Notes: generated by a model from the sequence alone, not told the origin. DNA of 64,000 bases from Bacteroidota bacterium (GCA_016713445.1 JADJPB010000004.1:372001-436000), one strand, 5' to 3'; shown: positions 1 to 9,734, numbered from the stretch's first letter. Made by a program: numbers and translations.

Positions 1-60
1 ATCCTCGATTTGGGCAATGACGAGAAACCATTTAACGGCTACGTGATTATCAGACGATAA
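1..60 (+). CDS. C-terminal tail of a T9SS type B sorting-domain protein (partial)
   Basis: The first 60 bases read in one open frame and end in TAA, giving 19 residues that finish with NGYVIIRR. The pattern of a glycine-tyrosine-hydrophobic strand, an aspartate/asparagine-rich turn and a final basic pair resembles the last strand of the type B (gliding-motility-associated) C-terminal domain used for T9SS export. Only the tail is in the window, so the passenger domain is unknown. A terminator follows directly. Confidence 0.55.
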   Translation: MLDLGNDEKPFNGYVIIRR

Positions 61-80
61 AAGAAATTGAATTGTGGGCT

Positions 81-118
81 GAGCCTCAGGAGTTTTATTC
101 TCTTGAGGCTCTTTTTTT
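81..118 (+). terminator. Rho-independent terminator after the T9SS gene
   Basis: An 8-bp perfect stem, GAGCCTCA (81-88) with TGAGGCTC (104-111), has a 15-nt loop and is followed by seven Ts. It lies 20 nt after the upstream stop codon and before the pheT promoter, so it separates the two transcription units. Confidence 0.9.
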
Positions 119-158
119 GGTGGGCATAGAATCGCTTTTTACTCTTATAGGTATTTGG

Positions 159-166
159 TACTTTTG
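159..166 (+). promoter_or_regulatory. Bacteroidota-type -7 promoter element of pheT
   Basis: TACTTTTG matches the Bacteroidota -7 consensus TAnnTTTG. It lies 20 nt before the pheT ATG at 187. A closer ATG at 168 hits a stop after four codons and is not a start. Confidence 0.6.
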
Positions 167-186
167 CATGAAATTAAGTTGATACT

Positions 187-2625
187 ATGAAAATCTCTTA
201 TAATTGGTTGCAGCAATTTGTACAACCTACGTGTTCTCTGGAGGAGCTTTCTGCTGCGCTCACAGATTGTGGCTTGGAAGTAGAACAAATGTCGAAGTGG
301 CAAAGTGTGATGGGTGGATTGCAGGGTCTCTATGTTGGTAAGGTATTAACTTGTGTTCAACATCCCAATGCCGACCGTTTACATATCACTACCGTGGATG
401 TAGGAGATGGTACGCCGAAGCAAATTGTATGTGGTGCTCCCAATGTAGCAACTGGACAAACGGTAGTAGTGGCTTTGCCAGGAACTACTCTTTATCCTGA
501 AGGCGGAGAATCGTTCGAGATAAAAAAGTCGAAGATTAGAGGAGAAGCTTCTGAAGGAATGATTTGTGCAGAGGATGAAATTGGGTTGGGAACTTCTCAT
601 GCTGGTATTCTAATTTTACCTGATTCCATTGCTGCGGGAACTCCGGTAGCCGATTATTTTAAAGTAGAGAATGATATTGTTTTTGAAATTGGATTAACAC
701 CCAATCGCGCTGATGCTGCTTCTCACTTAGGTGTAGCAAGAGATGTAAAAGCTTTATTTGGAACCGATGTAAAGGTGCTGTTAAATATGCCTTCTGTGGA
801 TGGGTTTGCCGAGGGTAATAAAGAGAATTCCATTGCAGTAGAAATAAAAAATGCAGAAGGATGTCCGCGTTATTCGGGAATTGAAATTTCTGGAATTAAA
901 GTAGCATCTTCTCCCGATTGGTTGCAAAATCGATTGAAGAGTATTGGTGTTCGACCAATTAATAATATTGTTGACATTACGAATTATATCATGCACGATT
1001 TGGGACAACCCCTGCATGCTTTTGATAAAAGTAAAATTCATGGGAATAAAATTTTAGTAGGTAATTTGCCTGCTGGTACAAAATTCAAAACCTTAGATGC
1101 CGTTGAGCGTGTGTTGGTAGGTACCGAGTTGATGATTGCAGATGCCGAGGGTGGTTTGTGTATCGCGGGTGTTTTCGGTGGATGGGATAGCGGTGTGAAT
1201 GAGAATACCACTTCCATTTTTTTAGAGAGCGCTTGCTTTCATCCCGTGCATGTACGAAAGTCAGCACGACAACATGGCTTGCATACTGATTCCTCTTTCC
1301 GTTTCGAGCGCGGAACCGATCCTGAGATGACAGTATATGCGTTGAAGCGTGCGGCATTGTTGATTGCTGAATTAGCAGGCGGGAAGGTAGATGGTAAAAT
1401 CATTGATCTTTATCCCGTGAAAATTCCATCTGCAACAATTGAAGTGAGTTATCAATATCTTTCCTCCATCATAGGTGCTGAAATTGAAAAGTTAACGATT
1501 CATCGCATCATAAAAGATTTGCAAATTGAAATCGTTTCCGATAATGCTGAAGGAATGCAACTTTCTGTTCCTTCTTTCAAAGTAGATGTTACACGTCCTG
1601 CCGATATCGCAGAGGAAGTGTTACGCATTTACGGATATAACAAAATCGCTTTGCCTAAGAAAATTTCGATCTCAGCAGGTCAACATATTTCACCGGATCC
1701 GGAAGAAATTGTAGAACGATTGGGAAGTGTATTGGTGGGAAATGGTTTCAGAGAGATTTTAACCAATAGCTTGACAAAAAATTCTTATCTTGATGTCGTT
1801 CCAACGCAAGAAGGTATTGAAGGTGTTCAAGTATTAAATCCGCTCTCAAACGATTTGGCTTTGTTGCGTCACAGTATGCTCATGACCGGACTTGAAACCA
1901 TCGCTTACAATGTGAATCGCCGACAAAAAGACCTTCGTTTTTTTGAATTAGGTAAAACGTATGGCAAAGTGAAAGGAAAATATTTGGAGAATCAGTGGTT
2001 GTGTTTATTTATAACCGGGGAGATGGTATCCGAGCATTGGAAAGTAAAATCACAATCGTATGATATTTATTTTGTAAAATCCATCGTTTATAAAATATTA
2101 TCGGATGTTGGTATCCATCTGCAAAAGCAAATCAAACTAGAATCCATTTCATCTGAAACATTGGATCAATGTATTTCATACGCAATGAAATCTTCCAGCT
2201 TGGTAAAGATGGGCAAAGTAAAAAAATCAGTTTTGAAAGCTTGCGATGTTTCTCAGGATGTTTGGTACGCCGAATTTCATTTTGAAAACTTGATGCGGGC
2301 CATCGAAACAAAAGATAGAGTAGTACCTGGACCTCCTAAATTTCCCGAAGTGCGACGCGATTTGTCAATGGTCTTAGACAAAGCTGTTCAATATTCTGAA
2401 TTGGAAAGCATCGCCTTTGCGACGGAGCCAAAATTATTGAAGCAGGTGAATTTGTTTGATGTATACGAAGGCGATAAAATTGAAGCCGGAAAAAAATCAT
2501 ATGCTATGAGTTTTATTCTCCGCGACGATGAAGCTACCTTACAAGATAAGCAAATTGATGCGGTGATGAATAAATTAATGAAACAGTTGGAGACTAAATT
2601 GAATGTAGTGATTAGAAAAAATTAG
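187..2625 (+). CDS. pheT: Phenylalanyl-tRNA synthetase beta subunit
   Basis: The 812-residue product has the normal length and domain order for bacterial PheT. An N-terminal segment (MKISYNWLQQF) is followed by an EMAP/OB-fold tRNA-binding domain at about 40-150 (NADRLHITTVDVG, IRGEASEGMICAEDELG-like). B3/B4 and B5 domains occupy about 210-480 (PNRADAASHLGVARD, NNIVDITNYIMHDLGQPLHAFD). A C-terminal FDX-ACB anticodon-binding domain starts near 715 (PPKFPEVRRDLSMVLDK). With PheS it charges tRNA-Phe in the cytoplasm and edits mischarged Tyr. PheS is not in the window. The frame is intact. Confidence 0.97.
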   Translation: MKISYNWLQQFVQPTCSLEELSAALTDCGLEVEQMSKWQSVMGGLQGLYVGKVLTCVQHPNADRLHITTVDVGDGTPKQIVCGAPNVATGQTVVVALPGTTLYPEGGESFEIKKSKIRGEASEGMICAEDEIGLGTSHAGILILPDSIAAGTPVADYFKVENDIVFEIGLTPNRADAASHLGVARDVKALFGTDVKVLLNMPSVDGFAEGNKENSIAVEIKNAEGCPRYSGIEISGIKVASSPDWLQNRLKSIGVRPINNIVDITNYIMHDLGQPLHAFDKSKIHGNKILVGNLPAGTKFKTLDAVERVLVGTELMIADAEGGLCIAGVFGGWDSGVNENTTSIFLESACFHPVHVRKSARQHGLHTDSSFRFERGTDPEMTVYALKRAALLIAELAGGKVDGKIIDLYPVKIPSATIEVSYQYLSSIIGAEIEKLTIHRIIKDLQIEIVSDNAEGMQLSVPSFKVDVTRPADIAEEVLRIYGYNKIALPKKISISAGQHISPDPEEIVERLGSVLVGNGFREILTNSLTKNSYLDVVPTQEGIEGVQVLNPLSNDLALLRHSMLMTGLETIAYNVNRRQKDLRFFELGKTYGKVKGKYLENQWLCLFITGEMVSEHWKVKSQSYDIYFVKSIVYKILSDVGIHLQKQIKLESISSETLDQCISYAMKSSSLVKMGKVKKSVLKACDVSQDVWYAEFHFENLMRAIETKDRVVPGPPKFPEVRRDLSMVLDKAVQYSELESIAFATEPKLLKQVNLFDVYEGDKIEAGKKSYAMSFILRDDEATLQDKQIDAVMNKLMKQLETKLNVVIRKN

Positions 2626-2647
2626 TGAAAAGTATTTTGTCTTTTTA

Positions 2648-4987
2648 CTATCTGACCACCAACTTAATCGTCTGAATTTTTTGTTCGTTTCTAAATATAG
2701 TTAAGTAATATCCGGGAGCTAACCTTTGTTCTTCTTCAGCAAACTCTAAAACGACCCCATTTTGATCGGCGTTCCATTCTTGTTTTGAGATGATTCTTCC
2801 TCCTAAATCGGTAATCGTTAAACTTAACATTCCTTTCACACCAATAGCACTAATAACTTGTAAGGTGCCATCCGAAGGATTAGGATAAATAGAAGCTTCA
2901 AAATTATTTTTATCACTTCGAGGAAGCGCAAGGATATGCGATGTAGATTTTGTACCATCAAAATCGAATTGTTGTAGCCGATAATAGAGAACAGGAGTTT
3001 CATCGTCTGTATCTATGTACTGATAGTGATGCACCGTATTCGAAGTTCCAAATCCATATATCCGACCACGATATTGAAACTCCGTTCCATTGCGGCTTCT
3101 TTCTACTTCAAAGTAATCGTTGTTTTTTTCTGAAAGTGTGTACCAATCCAACCGGATGTTATCATTAATTCTTTTACCGGTAAAATTGGTTAAACTCACA
3201 GGAAGAGGAGAAGTTATATTGATAAAAAACCAGGCTGTATCACAAAGCGGATAATTATCACACGTAACATATTGCAAGCTATCCGTACCTGTAAAGCTTC
3301 CACTTGTTAAGGTATATCGAATGGAATCTCCATTCAACACAAAAGCAGTACCTCTAAAGGGTCCGGCAACTATACTAGCGTTGGCGAAAGGACCTCCGTC
3401 TTCGTCACTATCATTTATTTTTACAGGATAATCCTGGCTAATGGCTCCGGCATAATGCAAAGTGTCATTTACCGCTATCGGACGACTCACAGCAAATAGA
3501 AAGAGTGTATCAAAATTATTTGTTTTGTTTAACTCATAACTCGGATTTGATAGTGCAGATGTATAGATAATGTTACCAAGTGCGTTAATGCGTACTGTAA
3601 GAGTCAACGTATCCACTTGATTCTTTTGTAGCGAATCGAGAGACCAAATACCGGTAACGGGATCAAATGATCCATAAGACTTGGCATCTGATTGATAATT
3701 TAATCCGAGGGGAAGTGCAGCATTAAGTTTAAGTCGACGTGCGGTTCCAGGTCCTTCGTTTTTTGCTATTATGTATATAATAAAATCTTCATTCTTTACA
3801 GGCCAGCCAGATTGTGCAACTAAATCTACTTGTACATCCGTTTTAAAATCGATTCCTTGAATCGAATCTGAAACCGGAATGAAAACTGAGTTCAAAAATA
3901 TTCTTCGTTTATTAATTCTATTCATGTCATTGATGGATCCAGTAGTGACTGTCCAATGATAATGATCGTGGCCTGATAAATAAAACAAATTCCCTCCAGC
4001 CAGTGTGTTCGGGCGCATCTTCATTCCTGCATTTGTATAATACTGGGCACCTGCATTTCCCCTCATAATATCGTACGTACCTGCTCTCATCGAACTACCT
4101 GCTTTGGGTTTCCAAAGTTTGTATTCTCCATTTGGCGACATCATCGGGCCTAAAAATTGAGCAATCGGTAAATCCGCATGATTGTAAGTAGCTGCAGCTA
4201 ATCCTGAGGTATCAGAATCAAAACCACCTGTTGACATAGTGAGTGTCGCATTTTCCATAGAGCCTATGCTAATGCAATTTATCATCAGATTAGCGCCTCT
4301 ACCTACGCTATATCGTAAAAGAGGATTTAATTTTCCGGTGTCGGATGTTACCCAATGTGTTTCTGAAATAAGTGACCAATTTCCGTTTGGATCAAAAGGA
4401 GTTCCTGATGGAGTTTGTAGTTTGTAGGTTGAAGTTGAAATTCCAGCTTCTTCCAAATATTTTACTGCGATGGTATCGTAGCCAGCTGAATTCAATAATA
4501 AAATGTTGGGTTTATGTGTTAGCGTATAACGAACATCAACATTTACGGTATTATTCAATCTAAATACAGAAACATTGTTTCCATATTTTTTGATGATGGC
4601 AAAGGCAGTATCTACATAATTACTATCAATAATGAATGAACTACTACGTAAAGGAATCGTTCCCATTGAAAGTGTATCTGGATAAACCCGTGTCACATTA
4701 GCTGAAAAATCTACGGATCCCAATGATGAGCGAGTCTTGCCAGCCTTAATGGCCCATCTTAGAGGGATTTCATGTTGTAATAACTCATTTGCTAAGCCAT
4801 ATGCTTTCAAATTATAAAAGCCTGGTAGTTTTTGGAAATTTGTGTCTAGCGAAATAATCAAAGCTCCATTTTTAATGGATTGAAGATTTGAAGATGGTGA
4901 TGGTAGATCGTTTTGCGCCAAAGCGGAGAAATTAGCAATAAAAATGCAAGCTAAAAGAAGATTAAAATTTCTAGAAAGGGAATTCAT
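2648..4987 (-). CDS. Secreted protein with DUF11-like, Ig-like and T9SS type A sorting domains
   Basis: The 779-residue product starts with a signal peptide (about 1-24, ending SALAQ), so it enters the periplasm through Sec. The N-terminal 370 residues are not recognised; they include NILLLNSAGYDTIAV and a GHDHYHW segment. Residues of about 380-475 look like a DUF11/CARDB repeat (NEGPGTARRLKLNAALP). Residues of about 485-580 resemble a cadherin/Ig-like module (DSDEDGGP, TGTDSLQYVTCD). The C-terminus has the T9SS type A signature (IYPNPSDGTL, then LAPGYYLTIFRNEQ, then KLVVR). It is therefore probably exported by T9SS and surface-attached or released. It converges on pheT with a 22-nt gap. The enzymatic role, if any, is unknown. 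Confidence 0.8.
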   Translation of the reverse strand: MNSLSRNFNLLLACIFIANFSALAQNDLPSPSSNLQSIKNGALIISLDTNFQKLPGFYNLKAYGLANELLQHEIPLRWAIKAGKTRSSLGSVDFSANVTRVYPDTLSMGTIPLRSSSFIIDSNYVDTAFAIIKKYGNNVSVFRLNNTVNVDVRYTLTHKPNILLLNSAGYDTIAVKYLEEAGISTSTYKLQTPSGTPFDPNGNWSLISETHWVTSDTGKLNPLLRYSVGRGANLMINCISIGSMENATLTMSTGGFDSDTSGLAAATYNHADLPIAQFLGPMMSPNGEYKLWKPKAGSSMRAGTYDIMRGNAGAQYYTNAGMKMRPNTLAGGNLFYLSGHDHYHWTVTTGSINDMNRINKRRIFLNSVFIPVSDSIQGIDFKTDVQVDLVAQSGWPVKNEDFIIYIIAKNEGPGTARRLKLNAALPLGLNYQSDAKSYGSFDPVTGIWSLDSLQKNQVDTLTLTVRINALGNIIYTSALSNPSYELNKTNNFDTLFLFAVSRPIAVNDTLHYAGAISQDYPVKINDSDEDGGPFANASIVAGPFRGTAFVLNGDSIRYTLTSGSFTGTDSLQYVTCDNYPLCDTAWFFINITSPLPVSLTNFTGKRINDNIRLDWYTLSEKNNDYFEVERSRNGTEFQYRGRIYGFGTSNTVHHYQYIDTDDETPVLYYRLQQFDFDGTKSTSHILALPRSDKNNFEASIYPNPSDGTLQVISAIGVKGMLSLTITDLGGRIISKQEWNADQNGVVLEFAEEEQRLAPGYYLTIFRNEQKIQTIKLVVR

Positions 4988-5282
4988 GTAGTTTGGTTGA
5001 TTATACTTTTAAACGAGTTTTCAATTTAAAAGTTCTAAATTTCTAATCTTAAAACTGAAAATATGAAGCCTCAAAATTAAGCAACAACTCTCCAGTCAAA
5101 ATGAATTTTGCATTAATTGATCTTTCTCAAGATCCAAACTTGTAAAGTTGTAACTACTTGAATCTATGATTCATATGTATTTGTTTATGATTTTTTATTC
5201 ATTTGATTATTTAGCATTTTAAATCCAATGAAAGCCAACCCCAATTCTTAATTACTTATTAATATAATTACCAGTAACCTTC
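4988..5282. other. AT-rich intergenic region with divergent promoter space
   Basis: This stretch lies between two divergently transcribed genes. It contains runs of A/T and short direct words but no convincing ORF, RNA or strong hairpin. It must hold the promoter of the leftward T9SS gene; I see no clear TAnnTTTG box for it. Confidence 0.5.
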
Positions 5283-5300
5283 TACTTTTGCCTACTTTCG
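5283..5300 (+). promoter_or_regulatory. Two adjacent -7 like elements before the helicase gene
   Basis: TACTTTTG (5283-5290) matches TAnnTTTG exactly. TACTTTCG (5293-5300) differs at one base and sits only 4 nt before the GTG start at 5305. Transcription from the second box would give an essentially leaderless mRNA. Confidence 0.5.
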
Positions 5301-5304
5301 CAGC

Positions 5305-6370
5305 GTGGCTTCCTTCCGTGATTTTAAACTCAATCGACAATTATTCGATGCCATAGCAGATGCCGGTTATGAGCATCCCACCGCAATTCAAGAAAAAGCC
5401 ATCCCAGCCATTTTAGGCGGTCAAGATGTGTTGGGAATTGCACAAACCGGAACCGGTAAAACCGCAGCCTATTTATTACCTCTTCTTCGAAAAAAAGATA
5501 AAGTTTTTGGTTTTGGATGAAGCAGAACGTTTGATGGATAAAAGTTTCATTGGGCAATTTCATCGCATCTTAGAAACGATGCCGCAAAAACGACAGAATT
5601 TATTGTTCTCTGCAACAATGTCGGATTTAGTGAAAAAGATTTCTGGTGACTTGATGGATTTTCCGATCACCATCGAAATTCGTCCTGATTTAAAAACTGC
5701 GGAAACCGTTACACAGGCCTATTATAAAGTTCCTAATTTAAGAGCGAAGATTAATCTCTTAACAGAACTCTTAAAAGACCAAAAGCATTTTAATAAAGTG
5801 ATTGTCTTTTGCAAAACAAAAGTAATTGCCAGCAATACCGGAAAATATTTTCAGCGGTTGTTCGGAGAAGATAAAGTGTTGGTGATTCATGGAAATAAAT
5901 CGCAGCAAACACGAATCAATGCAATGCAACGATTTAAAGAAGAAGAAGTGCCTTTGTTGGTGACTACAGATTTAGCTGCACGCGGATTAGATGTTCCGGA
6001 TGTCTCACACGTTGTAAATTTTGATACGCCTATTATCTACGAAGATTATGTTCATCGGATAGGCAGAACAGGTAGAGCATTCAAAACAGGACATAGCATA
6101 ACGTTTGTTACACCTGCTGATGAATTCCATCTCGCTCAAATAGAAAAATTAATTGGACAAAAAATTCCAATGTTAAAAGTGCCACGTAATGTGGAAATTC
6201 CCGAGACCGGATACGATGAGAATCAAGCGATGCTCCGAGAAATCGATAACCAGAAAAGAAAGTTGGATCCTGATTTTAAAGGAGCTTTTCATGTTAAGAA
6301 AGAACCCGTAAAGAAATTTCCAAAGAAGAAGAGTGTAGATAAAAAGAAACAGAGAACACGTCGTAAATGA
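5305..6370 (+). pseudogene. DEAD-box RNA helicase with internal deletion and frameshift (RhlE/DeaD-like)
   Basis: The frame opens at GTG 5305 with the Q motif (HPTAIQEKAIPAI) and Walker A motif I (AQTGTGKTAA). It then runs into a stop at 5518-5520. The sequence resumes in another frame from about 5495 with motif II as DEAE (VLDEAERLMD), motif III (SAT), motif V (TDLAARGLDVPDV) and motif VI (HRIGRTGRA), then a Lys-rich tail ending at 6370. About 85-90 residues normally present between motifs I and II (PTREL, GG, TPGR) are missing at an A-rich join near 5490-5505. The gene is either a true deletion mutant or an assembly deletion. The downstream transporter ATG overlaps its stop (ATGA). Confidence 0.85.
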
Positions 6371-7290
6371 AAAATCTTCTTTCGCTCAAATGGGTAATGC
6401 TAATTGTTTTAGCTTTAATTTGGGGCAGCTCCTTTATTTTAATGAAACAAGGTTTAAAGGGTTTTCCACCCGAACAAGTAGCTGCCATTCGCATGGTGAT
6501 TGCATGCATTGCTTCTTCTTTATTTGCTATACGTCGATTTAAAAATTTGAAAATAAGTTCCATTAAATACATGGCAATAGTAGGTGCTGTGGGAAGTGGA
6601 ATACCAGCATTACTTTTTGCATTTGCACAAACCAAATTGTCATCTTACTTGGCTGGGATGTTAAATGCATTGACTCCTTTATTTACTATGCTTTTAGGTG
6701 TTTTATTTTTCCGTTCCAAATTTAACAGTCAACAAATTATTGGAGTTCTTATCGGATTTATTGGAGCAGCAGGATTAGTATTTATTCGATCGGGTGGTGG
6801 TATAACCGGAGAAGTTACCGCCGCCATTTTAATAGTTATTGCGACTTGTTGTTATGGTCTTAGTGTTAATGTGATCAAATCATTTTTAATGGATCAAGAT
6901 GCATTATTAATTTCAGCTATTTCATTAATTATTGTTGGAATTCCTTATGGAATATTTCTTTCTACTACCGACTTCTATGTGCGATTGTTTGATGTTCCTG
7001 AAGCGAAACTGGCTTTCTTAAGTTTGGCAACACTTTCTATTTTCGGAACTGCATTCGCAAGTATTCTTTATTTTAGTTTAGTGAAATCTGCAGGTCCTTT
7101 ATTTGCTTCTGCTGTCACTTATTTAATGCCTGTTATCGCTTTGTCGTGGGGCATTGCCGATGGAGAAATATTAAATCCACTCCATATAGTAGCCTTATTT
7201 GCGATTTTGGCAGGTGTAGCTTTAATCAGTTGGAAGGGGGAATTACAAGTTGAGAATTTGTTTAAGCGTTTGAAGGACAAAGAACATTAG
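6367..7290 (+). CDS. EamA/DMT-family transporter
   Basis: The 307-residue product is very hydrophobic, with about ten predicted transmembrane helices in two repeats of five. This is the drug/metabolite transporter (EamA) layout. It begins MLIVLALIWGSSFILMKQGL and has the conserved helix-4 region (LSSYLAGMLNALTPLFT). It is an inner-membrane permease of unknown substrate. Its start codon overlaps the helicase stop by 4 nt, which suggests translational coupling. Confidence 0.88.
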   Translation: MKNLLSLKWVMLIVLALIWGSSFILMKQGLKGFPPEQVAAIRMVIACIASSLFAIRRFKNLKISSIKYMAIVGAVGSGIPALLFAFAQTKLSSYLAGMLNALTPLFTMLLGVLFFRSKFNSQQIIGVLIGFIGAAGLVFIRSGGGITGEVTAAILIVIATCCYGLSVNVIKSFLMDQDALLISAISLIIVGIPYGIFLSTTDFYVRLFDVPEAKLAFLSLATLSIFGTAFASILYFSLVKSAGPLFASAVTYLMPVIALSWGIADGEILNPLHIVALFAILAGVALISWKGELQVENLFKRLKDKEH

Positions 7291-7567
7291 TATGCTCATT
7301 CGGCTACCTTTCTAAAATTTTCTTTCCCTACAAAAAGTCTATGTCCTTGATTTTGAGCTTTTAAATACGAAGAGATAGGGTCGTTTTGAAATCAAATAAT
7401 GCATGAAATGTACCTTTGAGTCGAGGCAGATCGGAGATTATTTTATAGAAAAAGTGAATTAGAAAGGAAAGTACAAGTTAATACATATAGTAAAACACTC
7501 AAAATATTTGTATTTTAATTGTTGATTATCAAATCATTGTACTCATTTCACTTTTCTTCACATCATA
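7291..7567. other. Intergenic region before rplU
   Basis: About 280 bases without a supportable ORF or strong hairpin. Its right end runs into the rplU promoter. Nothing else is visible. Confidence 0.5.
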
Positions 7568-7598
7568 TTGTTAATTCCGTTTCTATGTTCTATCTTTG
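7568..7598 (+). promoter_or_regulatory. Promoter of the rplU-rpmA operon
   Basis: A TTG at 7568-7570 and TATCTTTG at 7591-7598 are separated by 20 nt, fitting the Bacteroidota -33/-7 arrangement. The leader to the rplU ATG at 7631 is about 30 nt. The open frame extends upstream through this promoter, which argues for the 7631 start. Confidence 0.7.
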
Positions 7599-7630
7599 CC
7601 CTCCCATATTGGGGAATTAAGAATAAGAAC

Positions 7631-7942
7631 ATGTACGCTATTGTAAACATCGCCGGTCAACAGTTTAAAGTTCAGGAAAACCAACCTGTCTTTATTCACC
7701 GTTTAGAGGCAAACGAAGGAGATTCAGTAAGTTTTAACGAGGTATTACTCGTGGATAATAATGGATCTGTAAAGGTTGGAGCTCCGCTTGTTGCGGGTGC
7801 TTCCGTTTCTGCTAAAGTACTTTCTCATATGAAAGGTGATAAAGTTTTAGTGTTTAAAAAGAAACGTCGTAAAGGTTACCAGAAAATGAACGGTCACCGT
7901 CAATATTTGACAAAAATTCAAATCGAAAAAATTACTGCTTAA
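7631..7942 (+). CDS. rplU: 50S ribosomal protein L21
   Basis: The 103-residue product has the L21 hallmarks: MYAIVNIAGQQFKVQ at the N-terminus and the basic segment FKKKRRKGYQKMNGHRQYLTKIQI at the C-terminus, which binds 23S rRNA. I chose ATG 7631 because upstream codons of the open frame lie in the promoter and do not match the family. rpmA follows after 25 nt, the usual L21-L27 operon. Confidence 0.97.
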   Translation: MYAIVNIAGQQFKVQENQPVFIHRLEANEGDSVSFNEVLLVDNNGSVKVGAPLVAGASVSAKVLSHMKGDKVLVFKKKRRKGYQKMNGHRQYLTKIQIEKITA

Positions 7943-7967
7943 TTAGTAAAGCATAAAAGTTTAAAAC

Positions 7968-8240
7968 ATGGCACACAAAAAAGGCGTCGGTAGTTCTAGG
8001 AACGGACGCGAATCACATAGCAAGAGACTTGGTATTAAAGTTTTCGGTGGTCAAAGAGTTATCGCAGGAAACATCATCGTTCGTCAACGCGGAACAAAGC
8101 ATCATCCAGGTGCTAATGTAGGAATCGGAAAAGATCATACATTGTTTGCTTTGATCGATGGTACTGTGATGTTCCGTAAGCGTACAGACGATAAGTCTTT
8201 CGTTTACGTCAAACCATTCGAAGCTTCTGCTTCAGCATAA
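7968..8240 (+). CDS. rpmA: 50S ribosomal protein L27
   Basis: The 90-residue product starts MAHKKGVGSSRNGRES and contains the conserved core VIAGNIIVRQRGTKHHPGANV. It is a large-subunit protein near the peptidyl-transferase centre. There is no cleavable N-terminal extension of the Firmicutes type. It is co-transcribed with rplU and followed by a terminator. Confidence 0.98.
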   Translation: MAHKKGVGSSRNGRESHSKRLGIKVFGGQRVIAGNIIVRQRGTKHHPGANVGIGKDHTLFALIDGTVMFRKRTDDKSFVYVKPFEASASA

Positions 8241-8260
8241 TAATTGAATAATATCCCAAT

Positions 8261-8289
8261 AATGCCTCGCGAAAGTGAGGCATTTTTTT
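8261..8289 (+). terminator. Terminator of the rplU-rpmA operon
   Basis: The stem AATGCCTC (8261-8268) pairs with GAGGCATT (8277-8284) around an 8-nt loop, followed by five Ts. It lies 20 nt after the rpmA stop. Confidence 0.92.
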
Positions 8290-8412
8290 ATGCCTTTTTT
8301 TAGAAGGGCAAGTAAAAGAACCAAAAAGTTTAGCGGGAAATGCCATTTTTTTAATGGATCGACTCTCATCGAAAAGAGAATTTTTATTCTAAACTATCAA
8401 ATCAAATTCAAC

Positions 8413-9273
8413 TTAAAGCTTCCAACTAGAAATAGTAATTGAGCGCTTGTTGAATCCACTGATTCCAAAAATTTTTTCTTGTTGGAGGTTGGTGCAATAA
8501 TCAAATCGCGCGGGCTCCGAATTTGCAGCTAAAGCAGCATTCACCACGGTCTTGTTGTTCGTTGTATTCTCATAAATCAAATTGTAAAAACGATCGTAAT
8601 ACAGAACCGACTTATTGTCATCATTGATCAATAAAATTTTACTCTTGGGAGTTAAATTATCCGATAACCACACATCTTCCTTTTTCATGTTTGCATAGGT
8701 GGTGTGATTATTAATTTTTTTGATGTAGTTATAATGTGCTTGATAAATAAATCCATTCTTATAATTTAAATAGAGGTTATAAGAGTAATTGAAGCGCGTG
8801 AAATAAAAGTCTTGCAAATAATCGTTGTTGCTATAATAGGTGGGAATAGAAGGCAATTCAAAAAGTTTGTAATAATGATTCAGTTGTTTGTACCAGTCTT
8901 CTGGTTTAGAATAAGGAATGGTTTCGAGCTTTTTGTATTGTGTGCTGTATTTATAAATTGCCATTTCATTATTGTCCATAATAATGAGATCATCGTATTC
9001 GTCGAATTCTAATGCGCGAACACATTTATCATTGGGAAGTTTTACGCTGTCCACTTGCACACCTTCAGCAGTAAAAATGTAAACGTATGGCCGTGAACAA
9101 GCATTAAAAGCAATACGCTCTTTTGAATCCACTGCAATTTTAAAACTATAACCTGAAGCACCTTCTACTTTCTCTGTCGGAATAGTAAATAATTCTGTGC
9201 GTATTAATCGACCTTCTTGTGCCGATGATTGGATATGGAGGAGGACAAGTACGAGGATAATATAATTTTTCAC
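8413..9273 (-). CDS. Secreted protein of unknown function
   Basis: I chose GTG 9273 as the start (286 residues). It begins directly with a signal peptide (VKNYIILVLVLLHIQSSAQ) and lies 4 nt after a perfect -7 box. The longer open frame contains repeat DNA and has no signal. The mature protein is rich in Tyr and Asn, with recurring short hydrophobic strands (AFNACSRPYVYIFTAEG, DDLIIMDNNEMAIYKY) that could form a beta-propeller. I do not recognise a family. No neighbours suggest a role. Confidence 0.6.
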   Translation of the reverse strand: MKNYIILVLVLLHIQSSAQEGRLIRTELFTIPTEKVEGASGYSFKIAVDSKERIAFNACSRPYVYIFTAEGVQVDSVKLPNDKCVRALEFDEYDDLIIMDNNEMAIYKYSTQYKKLETIPYSKPEDWYKQLNHYYKLFELPSIPTYYSNNDYLQDFYFTRFNYSYNLYLNYKNGFIYQAHYNYIKKINNHTTYANMKKEDVWLSDNLTPKSKILLINDDNKSVLYYDRFYNLIYENTTNNKTVVNAALAANSEPARFDYCTNLQQEKIFGISGFNKRSITISSWKL

Positions 9274-9277
9274 GGGG

Positions 9278-9285
9278 CAAAGATA
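9278..9285 (-). promoter_or_regulatory. -7 promoter element 4 nt before a GTG start
   Basis: On the minus strand TATCTTTG matches TAnnTTTG exactly. Only CCCC separates it from the GTG at 9273-9271, so the mRNA is predicted to be leaderless. Confidence 0.6.
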
Positions 9286-9348
9286 GTCTCTAAGTAGTGA
9301 TTTTGGTAAAAAAATTAGTGATCGTAAAATAAAATACATTTTTTTTAA

Positions 9349-9734
9349 CCTGCCTGCAGCAGGCAGGCACTTGAGGCACAAGAGAACACAAGAGAACACT
9401 TGAGAGTTCACTATTTATTAATTTGATTTATAGCCCCCCTCTCCATTGGAGAGGGGGTAAGGGGGAGAGGCTTGAACTTTAGGCAGGCATTAATTTGTTA
9501 GCAAGCCAATATTGCTGTTCTCTTCGTTAAATATTCTCTTCGCCAGACTTTTCCGCATAGAAGTCTATTATTAAATCCAAATTTTATTTGATGCATATTA
9601 ATTTCGATTCCCCCTCTCCATTGGAGAGGGGGTAAGGGGGACAGGCTAGAACTGTATTGAGGCAATTATCTCTTTTCAATTCGAGCAATAAGTTTTATTG
9701 ATTAAACTTTATTCTAATCGCGAAGCCTTACGAC
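9349..9734. repeat. Patch of short hairpin repeats
   Basis: CCTGCCTG (9349-9356) is inverted at 9360-9367. Next are words built on CAAGAGAACA, related to a patch near 48540. A C-rich/G-rich inverted element (CCCCTCTCC-ATT-GGAGAGGGG) occurs twice, at about 9436-9470 and 9611-9645, each followed by TAAGGGGGA and AGGCT. At 9716-9734 is a degenerate copy of the TCGCGAAGCCT hairpin found elsewhere in this window. No coding potential is apparent. Confidence 0.75.

Noticed and set aside
7568..7630. N-terminal extension of L21 from 7568
   Set aside because: The extension covers the promoter (TATCTTTG at 7591) and is not part of the family.
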